64,000 bases of DNA from Azomonas tarimensis (GCF_042648805.1 NZ_JBHRXZ010000018.1:62001-126000), one strand, 5' to 3'; positions 1-9,805 are shown, numbered from the stretch's first letter. The notes: generated by a model from the sequence alone, not told the origin. Numbers and translations are program-made.

Positions 1-429
1 GATGGGCTGGCGACCTACGCCAAGCCTTTCGTCGAGCAGGGGCGGCTGGTGTCCTATGTGCTGGGCACCTATTCGGGACGCAAGCTGGGAATGCCGAGCA
101 CCGCCAATGCAGGTGGCGCGCATAACCTGTTCGTGACCCATGGCGAGGACGATCAGGCCGCCCTGATCCGCCGGATGGGGCGCGGACTGCTGGTCACCGA
201 ACTGATGGGGCAGGGCTTGAACCTGGTCACCGGCGATTACTCTCGGGGTGCCGGGGGTTACTGGGTGGAGAATGGCGAAATCCAGTTTCCGGTTCAGGAA
301 GTGACCATCGCCGGCAACCTGCGGGACATGTTCCGCCAGATCCTTGCCGTGGGAAGCGACGTGGAAACGCGAGGCAACCTGCGTACCGGTTCGGTGCTGA
401 TCGAGAAGATGATGGTGGCTGGAAGCTGA
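1..429 (+). CDS. pmbA: PmbA/TldE metalloprotease-associated subunit, C-terminal part
   Basis: The window opens inside this gene; frame 1 reads 142 residues to the TGA at 427. The text matches the C-terminal half of the TldD/PmbA (modulator of DNA gyrase) family. PmbA (TldE) pairs with TldD in a cytoplasmic protease that trims small peptides and unfolded proteins; in this family TldD carries the metal site and PmbA does not. Family landmarks include the STANAGGAHNL stretch and the closing segment TGSVLIEKMMVAG. Full-length PmbA is about 450 residues, so roughly two thirds lies upstream. It converges on ptsO across a short hairpin. In other Pseudomonas pmbA also sits near the rpoN cluster. Confidence 0.9.
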   Translation, partial: DGLATYAKPFVEQGRLVSYVLGTYSGRKLGMPSTANAGGAHNLFVTHGEDDQAALIRRMGRGLLVTELMGQGLNLVTGDYSRGAGGYWVENGEIQFPVQEVTIAGNLRDMFRQILAVGSDVETRGNLRTGSVLIEKMMVAGS

Positions 430-448
430 CTGGGGGCCTTGCGCCTTG

Positions 449-482
449 AGCGACCGAGGGCGTAGGAGCCCCCTTGGTCGCT
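449..482. terminator. Convergent hairpin between pmbA and ptsO
   Basis: AGCGACCGAGGG (449-460) pairs with CCCTTGGTCGCT (471-482), giving a 12-bp stem with one G-U pair and a 10-nt loop. It lies exactly between two converging stop codons, so it could end transcription both ways. Neither side has a clear U-run, so efficiency is uncertain. Confidence 0.5.
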
Positions 483-483
483 G

Positions 484-756
484 CTACTCGCCTTCTTCGA
501 AGTAGTCTTCGATCAGGTCGACCAGTGCCTGCAGGGCTTCGTCGGCCTGCTCGCCGTCGGCGCCGACCAGGATGGGGGTTCCCTGGCTGGCGGCGAGCAT
601 CATCACTGCCATGATGTTCTTGCCATTGACCAGACTGTCGTTGCTTCGGCCGATCTGTATGTCGCAGGGAAATCGGCTGGCCACGCCAACGAACTTCGCC
701 GCCGCGCGGGCATGCAGACCAAGCTTGTTGATGATGACGACTTCGCGGATCGGCAT
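484..756 (-). CDS. ptsO: NPr, phosphocarrier protein of the nitrogen PTS
   Basis: A 90-residue HPr-like protein. The phosphorylatable histidine is His15 in LGLHARAAAKF. It relays phosphate from PtsP (EI-Ntr) to PtsN (EIIA-Ntr) and takes no part in sugar transport. The segment NGKNIMAVMML corresponds to the conserved region around the HPr regulatory serine. It is the last gene of the rpoN-hpf-ptsN-rapZ-ptsO unit, 54 bp after rapZ. The acidic C-terminus (EDYFEEGE) is usual for Pseudomonas NPr. Length and context fit the family well. Confidence 0.95.
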   Translation of the reverse strand: MPIREVVIINKLGLHARAAAKFVGVASRFPCDIQIGRSNDSLVNGKNIMAVMMLAASQGTPILVGADGEQADEALQALVDLIEDYFEEGE

Positions 757-810
757 GTCAGGGCGCCTCCCCTGCGCTGTGCCGAGGGGCTCGAAGCCTT
801 GCCAGGCGCG

Positions 811-1671
811 TCATGAACTGAGCTCCCGGTGGCGGATCTGCACGTTCTTCAGCGTGGCCTTGAGCGCCTTTCCTAGCCGCTCGGCCAGGTATACCGAGCG
901 GTGCTGCCCGCCCGTGCAGCCAATCGCCACCGTCACATAGGCACGATTACTGGCAGCGAAGCGTGGTAGCCACTTCTGCAGATAGGCAAAGGTATCCTGG
1001 TAGAGTTCCTCCACTTCCGGCTGCGCCGCCAGGTATTCGCTGACGACCTGCTCGCTGCCGGTGTGTTCGCGCAGCTCGGCCTTCCAGTAGGGATTCGGGA
1101 GGCAGCGCACGTCGAAGACCAGATCCGCGTCTACCGGCATGCCGCGCTTGAAACCAAAGGATTCGACGAGAAAGGCGGTGCCGGCCTCCGGCTGGTCCAC
1201 CAGGCGCAGCTTGAGGATGTCGCGTAACTGATACAGATTGAGCCTGGACGTGTCGATCTTGAGGTCCGCCAGATCGATGATGGGTGCCAGCAGCAGCTCT
1301 TCGTCCTCTATCGCCTCGGTCAGCGAGCGGCTCTCATTGGTCAGCGGATGACGGCGACGGGTTTCCGAGAAGCGTTTGAGCAGGGTGGCGTTGTCGGCGT
1401 CCAGATAGAGCACATCACACTGGATGTGGCTGGCGCGGACCTGGTTGAGCAGGTCGGGAAAACGTTTGATCTGGCTCGGCAGGTTGCGGGCGTCGATCGA
1501 TACGGCAAGACGAGGGTGCAGCAATTCGGTATGCAGCAGGGCCCGCTCGGTGAGGTCGGGCAGCAGGGCGGCAGGCAGGTTGTCGATGCAGTAGAACCCG
1601 TTGTCTTCGAGCACATCCAGCGCTGTGCTCTTGCCTGAGCCGGAGCGCCCGCTGACAACGATCAGGCGCAT
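811..1671 (-). CDS. rapZ: RapZ, RNase adapter / nucleotide-binding protein
   Basis: 286 residues, the normal RapZ (YvcJ) length. A Walker A loop, GRSGSGKS, covers residues 8-15, and the C-terminal domain carries the conserved AIGCTGGQHRSVYLAERL block. In enteric bacteria RapZ controls amino-sugar synthesis by presenting the sRNA GlmZ to RNase E and by sensing glucosamine-6-phosphate. Pseudomonas lacks a clear GlmZ, so its target here is less certain. The start lies 5 bp after the ptsN stop, so the two are probably translationally coupled. Confidence 0.95.
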   Translation of the reverse strand: MRLIVVSGRSGSGKSTALDVLEDNGFYCIDNLPAALLPDLTERALLHTELLHPRLAVSIDARNLPSQIKRFPDLLNQVRASHIQCDVLYLDADNATLLKRFSETRRRHPLTNESRSLTEAIEDEELLLAPIIDLADLKIDTSRLNLYQLRDILKLRLVDQPEAGTAFLVESFGFKRGMPVDADLVFDVRCLPNPYWKAELREHTGSEQVVSEYLAAQPEVEELYQDTFAYLQKWLPRFAASNRAYVTVAIGCTGGQHRSVYLAERLGKALKATLKNVQIRHRELSS

Positions 1672-1676
1672 GGCCG

Positions 1677-2141
1677 CTAGCGTCCGTTCTGCGCGTCGAC
1701 CACCGCCTGATACAGGCTTTCGTGGGTCGCCGCCTGACGCAGGCGGGTACGCACATCTTCGCGATCGAGCATGCTGGCGATCTGCCGGAGCAATTCGAGA
1801 TGCTCGTCAGTGGCAGCCTGGGGCACCAGCAGAACGAACACCAGGTCCACGGGCGCGCCGTCGATGGCATCGAAATCCACCGGCGTTTCCAGGCGCAATA
1901 CCGCGCTGAGTGGCGTGCTGCACCCGGCAAGACGACAGTGGGGGATCGCGATTCCGTTGCCAAAGCCAGTGGAGCCCAGCTTTTCGCGGGCCACCAGACT
2001 CTCGAAAACGAGCTGGCCTTCGACATCCGGGAGGTCGGGAGCCACCAGCTTGGCTATCTGCTCAAGAACGCGCTTTTTGCTACCGCCGGGGACGTTCACC
2101 AGGGAGCGTCCGGGGGTAAGGATATCTTCGAGTCGGATCAT
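1677..2141 (-). CDS. ptsN: PtsN, EIIA-Ntr regulatory protein
   Basis: 154 residues with the PTS EIIA type-2 fold. The phosphoacceptor is His68 in NGIAIPHCRL. PtsN is the end point of the PtsP-NPr-PtsN relay and regulates potassium transport, carbon/nitrogen balance and, in Pseudomonas, polyhydroxyalkanoate and sigma-54-linked functions. It lies between hpf (12 bp upstream) and rapZ in the conserved rpoN operon. No residue appears to be missing. Confidence 0.96.
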   Translation of the reverse strand: MIRLEDILTPGRSLVNVPGGSKKRVLEQIAKLVAPDLPDVEGQLVFESLVAREKLGSTGFGNGIAIPHCRLAGCSTPLSAVLRLETPVDFDAIDGAPVDLVFVLLVPQAATDEHLELLRQIASMLDREDVRTRLRQAATHESLYQAVVDAQNGR

Positions 2142-2153
2142 GGTCGCAAGCGG

Positions 2154-2462
2154 TCAGCGGGCATCCGCGCCCTGCAGACGTTCGATTTGCTTTTCCTTGT
2201 GTTTGATCAGTTGACGGTCGAGCTTGTCGATCAGGGAGTCGATGGCGGCGTACATGTCCTGATGTTCCGCGTTGGCGACCACTTCGCGCCCCGCGACGTG
2301 CAGCGTCGCTTCGGCCTTCTGCTTGAGCTTTTCGACCTCGAGGATAACCTGGACATTGATGATGCGGTCGAAATGACGTGCCAGGCGTTCGAACTTCTCG
2401 TCGACGTATTCACGCAGTGCGTCAGTTACTTCGAGATGATGCCCGCTGATATTGACATGCAT
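2154..2462 (-). CDS. hpf: Ribosome hibernation-promoting factor (short HPF)
   Basis: 102 residues, matching the short HPF/RaiA family; it begins MHVNISGHHLEVTDAL and continues VDEKFERLARHF. The protein binds the decoding region of the 30S subunit in stationary phase and promotes 100S dimers. It has no C-terminal extension, so it is not the long HPF form. It sits 61 bp after rpoN, as in most gammaproteobacteria, and was formerly called ORF95 or sigma-54 modulation protein. A purine-rich AAGGAGAAGC precedes the ATG. Confidence 0.95.
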   Translation of the reverse strand: MHVNISGHHLEVTDALREYVDEKFERLARHFDRIINVQVILEVEKLKQKAEATLHVAGREVVANAEHQDMYAAIDSLIDKLDRQLIKHKEKQIERLQGADAR

Positions 2463-2523
2463 ACTGCTTCTCCTTGTGTACCAGCAAATTGGTAGGCATG
2501 ACGGCCTGCCGCTGCCAAAACTA

Positions 2524-4032
2524 TCACATCAACCGCTTGCGCTCGCTGGACGGGGCGATGCCCAGCGACTCCCGGTATTTAGCCACCGTACGGCGTGCCA
2601 CCTGGATGCCTTGTTCTTCCAGTAGACCAGCGATCTTGCTGTCGCTCAACGGCTTTTTTGCGTTTTCCGCAGCGACCAGCTTTTTGATGATCGCGCGGAT
2701 TGCAGTGGAGGAGCATTCGCCGCCTTCGGCGGTGCTGACATGGCTCGAGAAGAAGTACTTGAGCTCGTAGATGCCGCGCGGGGTATGCATGTATTTCTGG
2801 GTCGTGACCCGCGAGATGGTCGACTCGTGCATGCCCACGGCTTCGGCGATGTCATGCAGGACCAGCGGCTTCATGGCCTCGTCGCCATAGTCGAGAAAGC
2901 CGCGCTGGTGCTCGACGATCTGGGTAGCCACCTTCATCAGCGTCTCGTTACGGCTCTGCAGGCTCTTGATGAACCAGCGCGCTTCCTGCAGCTGGTTGCG
3001 CATGAAGGTGTTGTCGGAACTGGAGTCGGCGCGTCGTACCAGGTTGGCGTAATGCGCATTGACGCGCAGACGTGGCATGGCTTCCTGGTTCAGTTCGACC
3101 TGCCAGCGGCCGTTGTTCTTGCGAACGATGACGTCCGGGACGACGTACTCCGGCTCGCTCGCCTCGATGTGCGAGCCCGGGCGCGGATTGAGCGTCTGGA
3201 TCAGTTCGATGATATCCCGCAACTGCTCTTCCTTGAGTTTCATGCGGCGCATCAGCAGGCTGTAATCGCGGCTGCCCAGCGCTTCCAGGTGATTGCTCAC
3301 CAGCAGTTGGGCCTCCTCCAGCCAGGGAATGCCGACGGGCAGCTGGCGCAGTTGCAGGAGCAGACACTCCCTGAGGTCGCGGGCGCCGATGCCGGCCGGC
3401 TCGAACTGCTGGATGCGGCGCAAGACCACTTCCACCTCGTCGAGCTCGATCTCCAGTTCGGGATCGAGCCCGGCGTGGATCTCTTCGAGGCTGTCGTCGA
3501 GATAGCCTTGGGCATTGATGCTGTCGATCAGCGTCATCGCGATCAGCCGATCGGTATCGCTCATCGGGGCCAGGTTGAGCTGCCACAGCAAGTGGCTTTG
3601 CAGGCTCTCACCCACCGAAGTGCGGCTGGTGAAGTCCCATTCATCGTCATCGTTGCTGGGCAGGTTGCTTGCGCTGCTCTGGTAGATGTCGTCCCAGACG
3701 GTATCGACCGGCAGTTCGTTGGGAATGCTCTCGTTCCAGTCTCCCTCGCCCAGTGTCGCTTCGGCAGGGTCTGCCGCCTCGTAGAGGCTTTCCTGCTCAG
3801 GTGCCGAGGATTCGCTACCGCCTCCGTCCTGTGCATCGGGCGCGCCGTCACCGCCGGTTCCCTCGTAATCGTCGCCGTCTTCCTGGCGTTCGAGCATGGG
3901 GTTGGCTTCCAGCGCTTCCTGGATTTCCTGTTGCAGGTCCAGGGTGGATAGCTGGAGTAAACGTATGGCCTGCTGCAGCTGCGGTGTCATCGTCAGCTGC
4001 TGGCCCATCTTCAGGACTAGCGATGGTTTCAT
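2524..4032 (-). CDS. rpoN: RNA polymerase sigma-54 factor
   Basis: 502 residues from the ATG at 4032. Region I begins MKPSLVLKMGQQLTMTPQLQ, which fixes this start over an in-frame ATG 17 codons upstream. An acidic region II follows, then the core-binding domain, the HTH, and the RpoN box ARRTVAKYRE near the C-terminus, which reads the -24 element. The factor directs transcription of nitrogen, motility and carbon-use genes together with AAA+ activators such as NtrC. A near-consensus target promoter exists in this window upstream of nrtA. It is 125 bp downstream of lptB. Confidence 0.97.
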   Translation of the reverse strand: MKPSLVLKMGQQLTMTPQLQQAIRLLQLSTLDLQQEIQEALEANPMLERQEDGDDYEGTGGDGAPDAQDGGGSESSAPEQESLYEAADPAEATLGEGDWNESIPNELPVDTVWDDIYQSSASNLPSNDDDEWDFTSRTSVGESLQSHLLWQLNLAPMSDTDRLIAMTLIDSINAQGYLDDSLEEIHAGLDPELEIELDEVEVVLRRIQQFEPAGIGARDLRECLLLQLRQLPVGIPWLEEAQLLVSNHLEALGSRDYSLLMRRMKLKEEQLRDIIELIQTLNPRPGSHIEASEPEYVVPDVIVRKNNGRWQVELNQEAMPRLRVNAHYANLVRRADSSSDNTFMRNQLQEARWFIKSLQSRNETLMKVATQIVEHQRGFLDYGDEAMKPLVLHDIAEAVGMHESTISRVTTQKYMHTPRGIYELKYFFSSHVSTAEGGECSSTAIRAIIKKLVAAENAKKPLSDSKIAGLLEEQGIQVARRTVAKYRESLGIAPSSERKRLM

Positions 4033-4157
4033 GGTTGCAAACTTGCTGCCCGGTTCCCGGCGCGCGCGCCCGTTCGACTTCACCGGCGCGCTTGGCGCCG
4101 CTCAAAGCAAATTATATGCCTGATACAGCAGGCTTTGCCTAGACCCTAGTGCGTCGC

Positions 4158-4882
<725 letters not shown>

Positions 4883-4883
<1 letters not shown>

Positions 4884-5416
4884 CAGGGATTCTGCTCCGC
4901 AGGCCGGTTGCGCGGCTGGATGACCATGTCTATGCGCGGCCTCGGCGTGCTGACCTCGGTGCCGGCGCGGCCAGCGTTCACGATCTGCCGGCGGGTGTCG
5001 TAAACGATCTTCTCGCCCTCGAAGGTGTTGCCTTCCTGAACCACGCGAGCCTGGTCGATGAGCACCACGCGTTCATCGACGGCGAAGTACTGGATGGTCA
5101 GGCCGTAGGCCTGGACGATCGGGCGATCCACCGCTGGTTGCTGCTCGTAGTACGCAGGCTTGCCCACGGCGGTAAAGACATCGACGTCGCCGTTCTGGTC
5201 CTGGGTGATGGTCACGGTGTTGCCGGTGATTCTCAGCGTTCCCTGGGTGATCACCACGTCGCCGCGGTACACGGCCACGCCTTGGCGATCATCGAGTTCG
5301 GCGGTGTCGGCCTGAATGCGGATCGGCTGATTGCGATCTTCGGGCAAGGCCATGGCCGAGGCGCTGATGAACAAGGCGAGCAGGCCGGTCAGAATACGGG
5401 TTTTAGCGGAGCTCAT
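4883..5416 (-). CDS. lptA: LptA, periplasmic LPS-bridge protein
   Basis: 177 residues with an N-terminal signal peptide: a basic start, the hydrophobic stretch ILTGLLALFISASAMA, and cleavage expected after AMA. The remainder is the OstA-like beta-jellyroll (RIQADTAELDDRQGVAVYRG) that oligomerises to carry LPS across the periplasm from LptC to LptD. It overlaps the lptC 3' end by 14 bp and the lptB start by one base. Confidence 0.95.
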
Positions 5417-5972
5417 GCTGCCCTCTTACGGTGGATAACAGTTCCATCCTGCCTTCATCCAGGTACGCATTCATACCGATGGCAGTGGTGACACCGTTGG
5501 CTGCTTCAATTCTAACGGCTTGTCGGGTCTGCGCATAATCCCTCTCGGGAAACACCGTCATGCTGCTGGTGGTGACGATGGTGGGGCGGCCACGCTGATC
5601 GGTGCGAGCGATACGAACCTGATCGATCAATTCCACCTCGGTACCGCCGGGGGCGACTTCGCCGCGCTCGCTGCGGACATGCCAGGGAATGTCACCGCCG
5701 CGATAGAGGTTGAGGTCGGGCAGGGTCAGCAGGCTGATGTCGCTGGAGCGCAGGTGCTCCAGGCGTTCGGCGGTGAGTACATAATGCAGGCTGCCGTCGG
5801 GCTGGAACTGCACGGTGCGCGAGCCTTCGACATAATAGTCGATGTCGGGCTGCTCGCCGACGATGGGCGTGGGCTGCATGAAAGTCTGCGGTCGGATGTT
5901 CCAGTAGCCGGCGGCGATCAGCATGGCTGCCACCACAGCGAGGAACAGTGGGACGCGTAGCCTGGCGACCAT
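5403..5972 (-). CDS. lptC: LptC, inner-membrane LPS-bridge anchor
   Basis: 189 residues from the ATG at 5972, which follows AGGTGAAG; a longer reading frame would overlap kdsC and has no ribosome-binding site. One N-terminal membrane segment (VPLFLAVVAAMLIAAGYW) anchors a periplasmic jellyroll domain. LptC receives LPS from LptB2FG and passes it to LptA. It starts 7 bp after kdsC, joining LPS core-sugar synthesis to export in one transcript. Confidence 0.93.
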   Translation of the reverse strand: MVARLRVPLFLAVVAAMLIAAGYWNIRPQTFMQPTPIVGEQPDIDYYVEGSRTVQFQPDGSLHYVLTAERLEHLRSSDISLLTLPDLNLYRGGDIPWHVRSERGEVAPGGTEVELIDQVRIARTDQRGRPTIVTTSSMTVFPERDYAQTRQAVRIEAANGVTTAIGMNAYLDEGRMELLSTVRGQHELR

Positions 5973-5979
5973 CTTCACC

Positions 5980-6501
5980 TCACAGATAGGCTGTCTGCGC
6001 GGCATCCAGATTGCCTTGGCCGCGCAGGATAAGTTCGCAGAATTCCCGCGCGGCGCCTTCGCCGCCTCGGGCCCGGGTCACGCCGTGGGCGTGCTGGCGG
6101 ACAAAGGCGTCGGCACTGGCGACCGCCATCCCCAGGCCTACCCGGCGAATCACGGGCAAGTCGGGCAGGTCGTCGCCCAGATAGGCGACCTGGCGTGGTT
6201 CCAGGCCAAGCTGGGCGAGCAGTTCATCGAGCACCGCCAGCTTGTCTTCACGCCCCTGATAGATATGGTGGATGCCCAATCCCTGGGCGCGGCGCTCGAC
6301 TACCGGCGTCTTGCGGCCGCTGATGATCGCGGTGCGCACGCCCGAATTGATGAGCATCTTGATGCCCTGGCCGTCCAGCGTGTTGAAGGTCTTGAACTCG
6401 CTGCCGTCGGTAAGAAAGTACAGCCTGCCGTCGGTGAGCACGCCGTCGACGTCGAAAATGGCCAGGCGAATATCCCGCGTGCGCGGCAGTAGCTCGTCCA
6501 T
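5980..6501 (-). CDS. kdsC: 3-deoxy-manno-octulosonate-8-phosphate phosphatase
   Basis: 173 residues, a C0-type HAD phosphatase with no cap domain. The nucleophile motif is FDVDGVLTDG (Asp17 and Asp19), and the motif-III/IV region reads VAYLGDDLPDLPVI. It removes phosphate from KDO-8-phosphate to give KDO for the LPS inner core; as a tetramer it acts in the cytoplasm. The ATG at 6501 shares a base with the kdsD stop. All key acidic residues are visible. Confidence 0.96.
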   Translation of the reverse strand: MDELLPRTRDIRLAIFDVDGVLTDGRLYFLTDGSEFKTFNTLDGQGIKMLINSGVRTAIISGRKTPVVERRAQGLGIHHIYQGREDKLAVLDELLAQLGLEPRQVAYLGDDLPDLPVIRRVGLGMAVASADAFVRQHAHGVTRARGGEGAAREFCELILRGQGNLDAAQTAYL

Positions 6502-7475
6502 TACATCACCCCCGCGCGAAGCAGATCATGCATGTTGAGGGCGCCGACCGGTTGGTCATCCTCGTCAACGACCACCAGTGCGCTGATCTTGTGATCCTCC
6601 ATGATCTTCAGGGCCTCTGCAGCAAGCATTTCAGCGTGGGCCGTCTTGCCGTGGGGGGTCATCACCTGGTCGATGGCCACCTGGCGGACATCGACACCGC
6701 GATCCAGGGCACGGCGTAGGTCGCCGTCGGTGAAAATCCCCGCCAGGCGCCCATCAGATTCGACCACGGCGGTCATGCCAAGGCCCTTCTGGGTCATTTC
6801 CAGCAGGGCGTCGCGCAGCGAGGTGCCCCGCGCCACCAGCGGCAGGCGCTCGCCACTGTGCATCACGTGCTCGACCTTCAGCAGCAGGCGTCGACCCAGC
6901 GCACCGCCGGGGTGCGAGAAGGCGAAGTCCTCGGCGGTGAAACCGCGCGCCTCGAGCAGGGCGATGGCGAGGGCGTCGCCAAGCACCAGCGAGGCAGTGG
7001 TCGAAGAGGTGGGGGCCAGATTCAGCGGGCAGGCCTCAAGCTCGACCCGGGCATCAAGGTTGACAGCCGCCGCCCTCGCCAGTACCGAGTCGGGGTTGCC
7101 GGTCATGCTGATGAGGGTGATGCCGAGGCGCTTGATCAGTGGCAGCAGCGTCACGATCTCGTTGGTCGTCCCCGAGTTGGACAAGGCGAGGACGACGTCG
7201 GCCTGGGTGATCATGCCCATGTCGCCGTGGCTGGCCTCCGCCGGGTGCACGAAGAAGGCGGCGGTTCCGGTGCTGGCGAGGGTGGCGGCGATCTTGCTGC
7301 CGATGTGCCCGGACTTGCCCATGCCGACCACCACGACCCGGCCCTTGCAGGCGAGAATCAGCTCGCAGGCCCGGACGAAGGCGTCGTCGACACGGGTCTT
7401 GAGCTGTTCCACGGCTTCGATTTCAAGGCGAATGGTGCGCAGCGCAGATTCGATCAGTTGCTTGCTTTGGCTCAT
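6501..7475 (-). CDS. kdsD: Arabinose-5-phosphate isomerase
   Basis: 324 residues: an N-terminal SIS sugar-isomerase domain (VVVGMGKSGHIGSKIAATLASTG region) followed by two CBS repeats from about residue 200. It converts ribulose-5-phosphate to arabinose-5-phosphate, the first step of KDO synthesis. It is the first gene of the leftward LPS/rpoN operon. Its start faces mlaF across about 245 bp that must hold both promoters. Length and domain order are typical. Confidence 0.96.
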   Translation of the reverse strand: MSQSKQLIESALRTIRLEIEAVEQLKTRVDDAFVRACELILACKGRVVVVGMGKSGHIGSKIAATLASTGTAAFFVHPAEASHGDMGMITQADVVLALSNSGTTNEIVTLLPLIKRLGITLISMTGNPDSVLARAAAVNLDARVELEACPLNLAPTSSTTASLVLGDALAIALLEARGFTAEDFAFSHPGGALGRRLLLKVEHVMHSGERLPLVARGTSLRDALLEMTQKGLGMTAVVESDGRLAGIFTDGDLRRALDRGVDVRQVAIDQVMTPHGKTAHAEMLAAEALKIMEDHKISALVVVDEDDQPVGALNMHDLLRAGVM

Positions 7476-7629
7476 GGGCTTATGGCTGGTTAAAAGGCGG
7501 TGATTATACCGACAAAGCGAGATGGGCTCACGGGAATCCGCCGGTGGTGGCCGCTGGTGATGGTGGCCCTGGATGTAAGGGCGACGACAAATCCCCTTAC
7601 CCTGTTCGCTATGGGGCCTTCGCCGGCAG

Positions 7630-7638
7630 TGCTATAGT
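7630..7638 (+). promoter_or_regulatory. Candidate extended -10 promoter for mlaF
   Basis: TGC followed directly by TATAGT (7633-7638) forms an extended -10 element about 82 bp before the mlaF start. No good -35 was found at normal spacing, consistent with an extended -10 promoter. Upstream lies a perfect 7-bp inverted repeat, GTAAGGG (7575-7581) and CCCTTAC (7594-7600), that could be an operator or a hairpin. Confidence 0.4.
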
Positions 7639-7720
7639 GCGCCGCCTGTTTGAACCCCTGCGCGTATCTTTCGCGATGTAGCTGACGTCTATGGCAGCAG
7701 GCCGTACGCAAGGAGACCTG

Positions 7721-8530
7721 ATGAGTTCTGCCAGCGATTTCGCCGTCGAGCTGAAGGGCGTGACCTTCGAGCGTAGCGGGCGAAATATTTTCGACAATAT
7801 CGACATTTCCATTCCGCGCGGCAAAGTGACCGCGATCATGGGGCCTTCGGGGTGCGGCAAGACGACTCTGTTGCGGTTGATCGCTGCCGAGTTGCGCCCG
7901 GCGCGCGGCGAGGTCTGGGTCAATCAGCGCAACCTGCCGACGCTGTCGCGCAGCGATCTGTTCGACATGCGCAAACAGATGGGCGTGCTGTTCCAGAGCG
8001 GAGCGTTGTTCACCGATCTCGACGTGTTCGAGAATGTTGCTTTTCCGCTGCGAGTGCATACCAGCCTGCCGGAAGAAATGATCCGCGACATCGTCCTGAT
8101 GAAGCTGCAGGCGGTCGGCTTGCGCGGTGCCATCGAGCTGATGCCCGATGAGCTGTCCGGCGGCATGAAGCGGCGCGTGGCGCTGGCCCGGGCCATCGCC
8201 CTGGATCCGCAGATTCTGCTGTATGACGAGCCGTTCGCCGGACAGGACCCGATCGCCATGGGTGTGCTTGTGCGCCTGATCCGGCTGCTCAACGATGCAC
8301 TGGGAATCACCAGTATCGTGGTCTCCCATGATCTGGCCGAAACCGCGACCATCGCCGATTACATCTATGTGGTCGGCGATGCCCAGGTGCTGGGGCAGGG
8401 CAGTCCGGCCGAGCTGAGGGAGTCGGAGAACCCGCGTATCCGCCAGTTCATGAAAGGCCTGGCCGACGGCCCGGTGCCGTTTCACTATCCCGCGCCGGAA
8501 CTGCGTCGCGATCTGTTGGGAGACGTCTGA
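7721..8530 (+). CDS. mlaF: MlaF, ATPase of the phospholipid-transport ABC complex
   Basis: 269 residues from the ATG at 7721, preceded by AAGGAGACCTG; an in-frame start 10 codons earlier lacks a ribosome site. The Walker A GPSGCGKT is at 41-48, the signature LSGGMKRR near 147, and Walker B is ILLYDEPFAGQDP. MlaF with MlaE, MlaD and MlaB moves phospholipids between the inner membrane and MlaC, maintaining outer-membrane asymmetry. It heads the mlaFEDCB operon; its stop overlaps the mlaE ATG. Confidence 0.96.
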   Translation: MSSASDFAVELKGVTFERSGRNIFDNIDISIPRGKVTAIMGPSGCGKTTLLRLIAAELRPARGEVWVNQRNLPTLSRSDLFDMRKQMGVLFQSGALFTDLDVFENVAFPLRVHTSLPEEMIRDIVLMKLQAVGLRGAIELMPDELSGGMKRRVALARAIALDPQILLYDEPFAGQDPIAMGVLVRLIRLLNDALGITSIVVSHDLAETATIADYIYVVGDAQVLGQGSPAELRESENPRIRQFMKGLADGPVPFHYPAPELRRDLLGDV

Positions 8531-9327
8531 TGCGCAAGAGATCTCCTGTCGAACGGCTGCGCCTGATGGGGCGTTCCGGGCTCGACGTGGTGCAGGCGCT
8601 CGGGCGCTCGACGATATTTCTCAGCCGTGCGCTGGCGGGACGGCGCAGCGCCGGCGGCGGGATGCACCTGCTGGTCCGGCAGCTGTACTCGGTGGGCGTG
8701 CTTTCGTTGCCGATCATCATTGTGGCCGGCCTGTTCATTGGCATGGTGCTGGCGCTGCAGGGCTACAACATCCTGGTCGGCTTCGGCTCGGAGGAGGCGG
8801 TCGGGCAGATGGTCGCGCTGACCCTGCTGCGTGAACTCGGGCCGGTTGTCACCGCGCTGTTGTTTGCAGGGCGCGCCGGTTCCGCGCTCACGGCCGAGAT
8901 CGGCAACATGAAGTCCACCGAGCAGCTGTCGAGCCTGGAGATGATTGGCGTCGACCCGCTCAAGTACATCGTGGCGCCGCGGCTCTGGGCCGGCTTCATC
9001 TCGCTGCCGCTGCTGGCGGCGATCTTCACTGTGGTGGGGATCTGGGGCGGGGCCATGGTGGCGGTGGACTGGCTTGGCGTGTATGACGGCTCCTACTGGG
9101 GCAACATGCAGCGCGCCGTCAGCTTCGACATCGACGTGCTCAATGGCGTGATCAAGAGCCTGGCCTTCGCTTTTGTGGTGACCTGGATCGCGGTGTTCCA
9201 GGGCTACGACTGCGAGCCCACTTCAGAAGGCATCAGCCGTGCCACCACCCGTACCGTCGTCTACGCCTCGCTGGCCGTGCTCGGTCTCGACTTTGTTCTG
9301 ACTGCCCTGATGTTTGGAGATATCTGA
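8530..9327 (+). CDS. mlaE: MlaE, permease of the phospholipid-transport complex
   Basis: 265 residues with five or six hydrophobic segments and the MlaE-family signature GPVVTALLFAGRAGSALTAE. It forms the membrane core of the Mla ABC complex. The start and stop codons each overlap the neighbouring gene by one base (ATGA-type junctions), so the complex is probably translated in fixed ratio. Confidence 0.96.
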   Translation: MRKRSPVERLRLMGRSGLDVVQALGRSTIFLSRALAGRRSAGGGMHLLVRQLYSVGVLSLPIIIVAGLFIGMVLALQGYNILVGFGSEEAVGQMVALTLLRELGPVVTALLFAGRAGSALTAEIGNMKSTEQLSSLEMIGVDPLKYIVAPRLWAGFISLPLLAAIFTVVGIWGGAMVAVDWLGVYDGSYWGNMQRAVSFDIDVLNGVIKSLAFAFVVTWIAVFQGYDCEPTSEGISRATTRTVVYASLAVLGLDFVLTALMFGDI

Positions 9328-9794
9328 TGAAAACCCGGTCCCTGGAAATCGGTGTCGGCCTGTTCATCCTGGCCGGCCTGCTGGCCCTGCTGCTGCTCGC
9401 GCTGCGAGTCAGCGGCCTCAATGTCGGCGCGGCGCAGGACACTTATCGCGTCTACGCCTATTTCGACAACGCAGCGGGACTCAGTGCCCGCGCCCGGGTG
9501 ACCATGGCCGGGGTGACCATAGGCCGCGTGGTAGCGGTGGATCTGGACCACGAGAGCTTCATGGGGCGTGCCACCCTTGAACTCGATTCGCGCCTCGACT
9601 ACCTGCCGGTGGATTCCACTGCCTCGATCCTGACGGCCGGCCTGCTGGGCGAGAAATACATCGGTCTGAGTGTGGGAGGCGACGATGAAGTGCTGCGAGA
9701 TGGTGGGGTCATCCGGGACACACAGTCCTCGCTGGTACTCGAAGACCTGATCGGCAAGTTCCTGCTCAATGCCGTAAACCGACCTGAACAATGA
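9327..9794 (+). CDS. mlaD: MlaD, MCE-domain substrate-binding subunit
   Basis: 155 residues: one N-terminal membrane anchor (FILAGLLALLLLALRVSG), then one MCE domain with the segment ARVTMAGVTIGRV and the GLLGEKYIGLSVG core. MlaD forms a hexameric ring in the periplasm that passes lipid to or from MlaC. The length is usual for gamma-proteobacterial MlaD. Confidence 0.95.
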   Translation: MKTRSLEIGVGLFILAGLLALLLLALRVSGLNVGAAQDTYRVYAYFDNAAGLSARARVTMAGVTIGRVVAVDLDHESFMGRATLELDSRLDYLPVDSTASILTAGLLGEKYIGLSVGGDDEVLRDGGVIRDTQSSLVLEDLIGKFLLNAVNRPEQ

Positions 9795-9805
9795 GGATTG
9801 CGCCT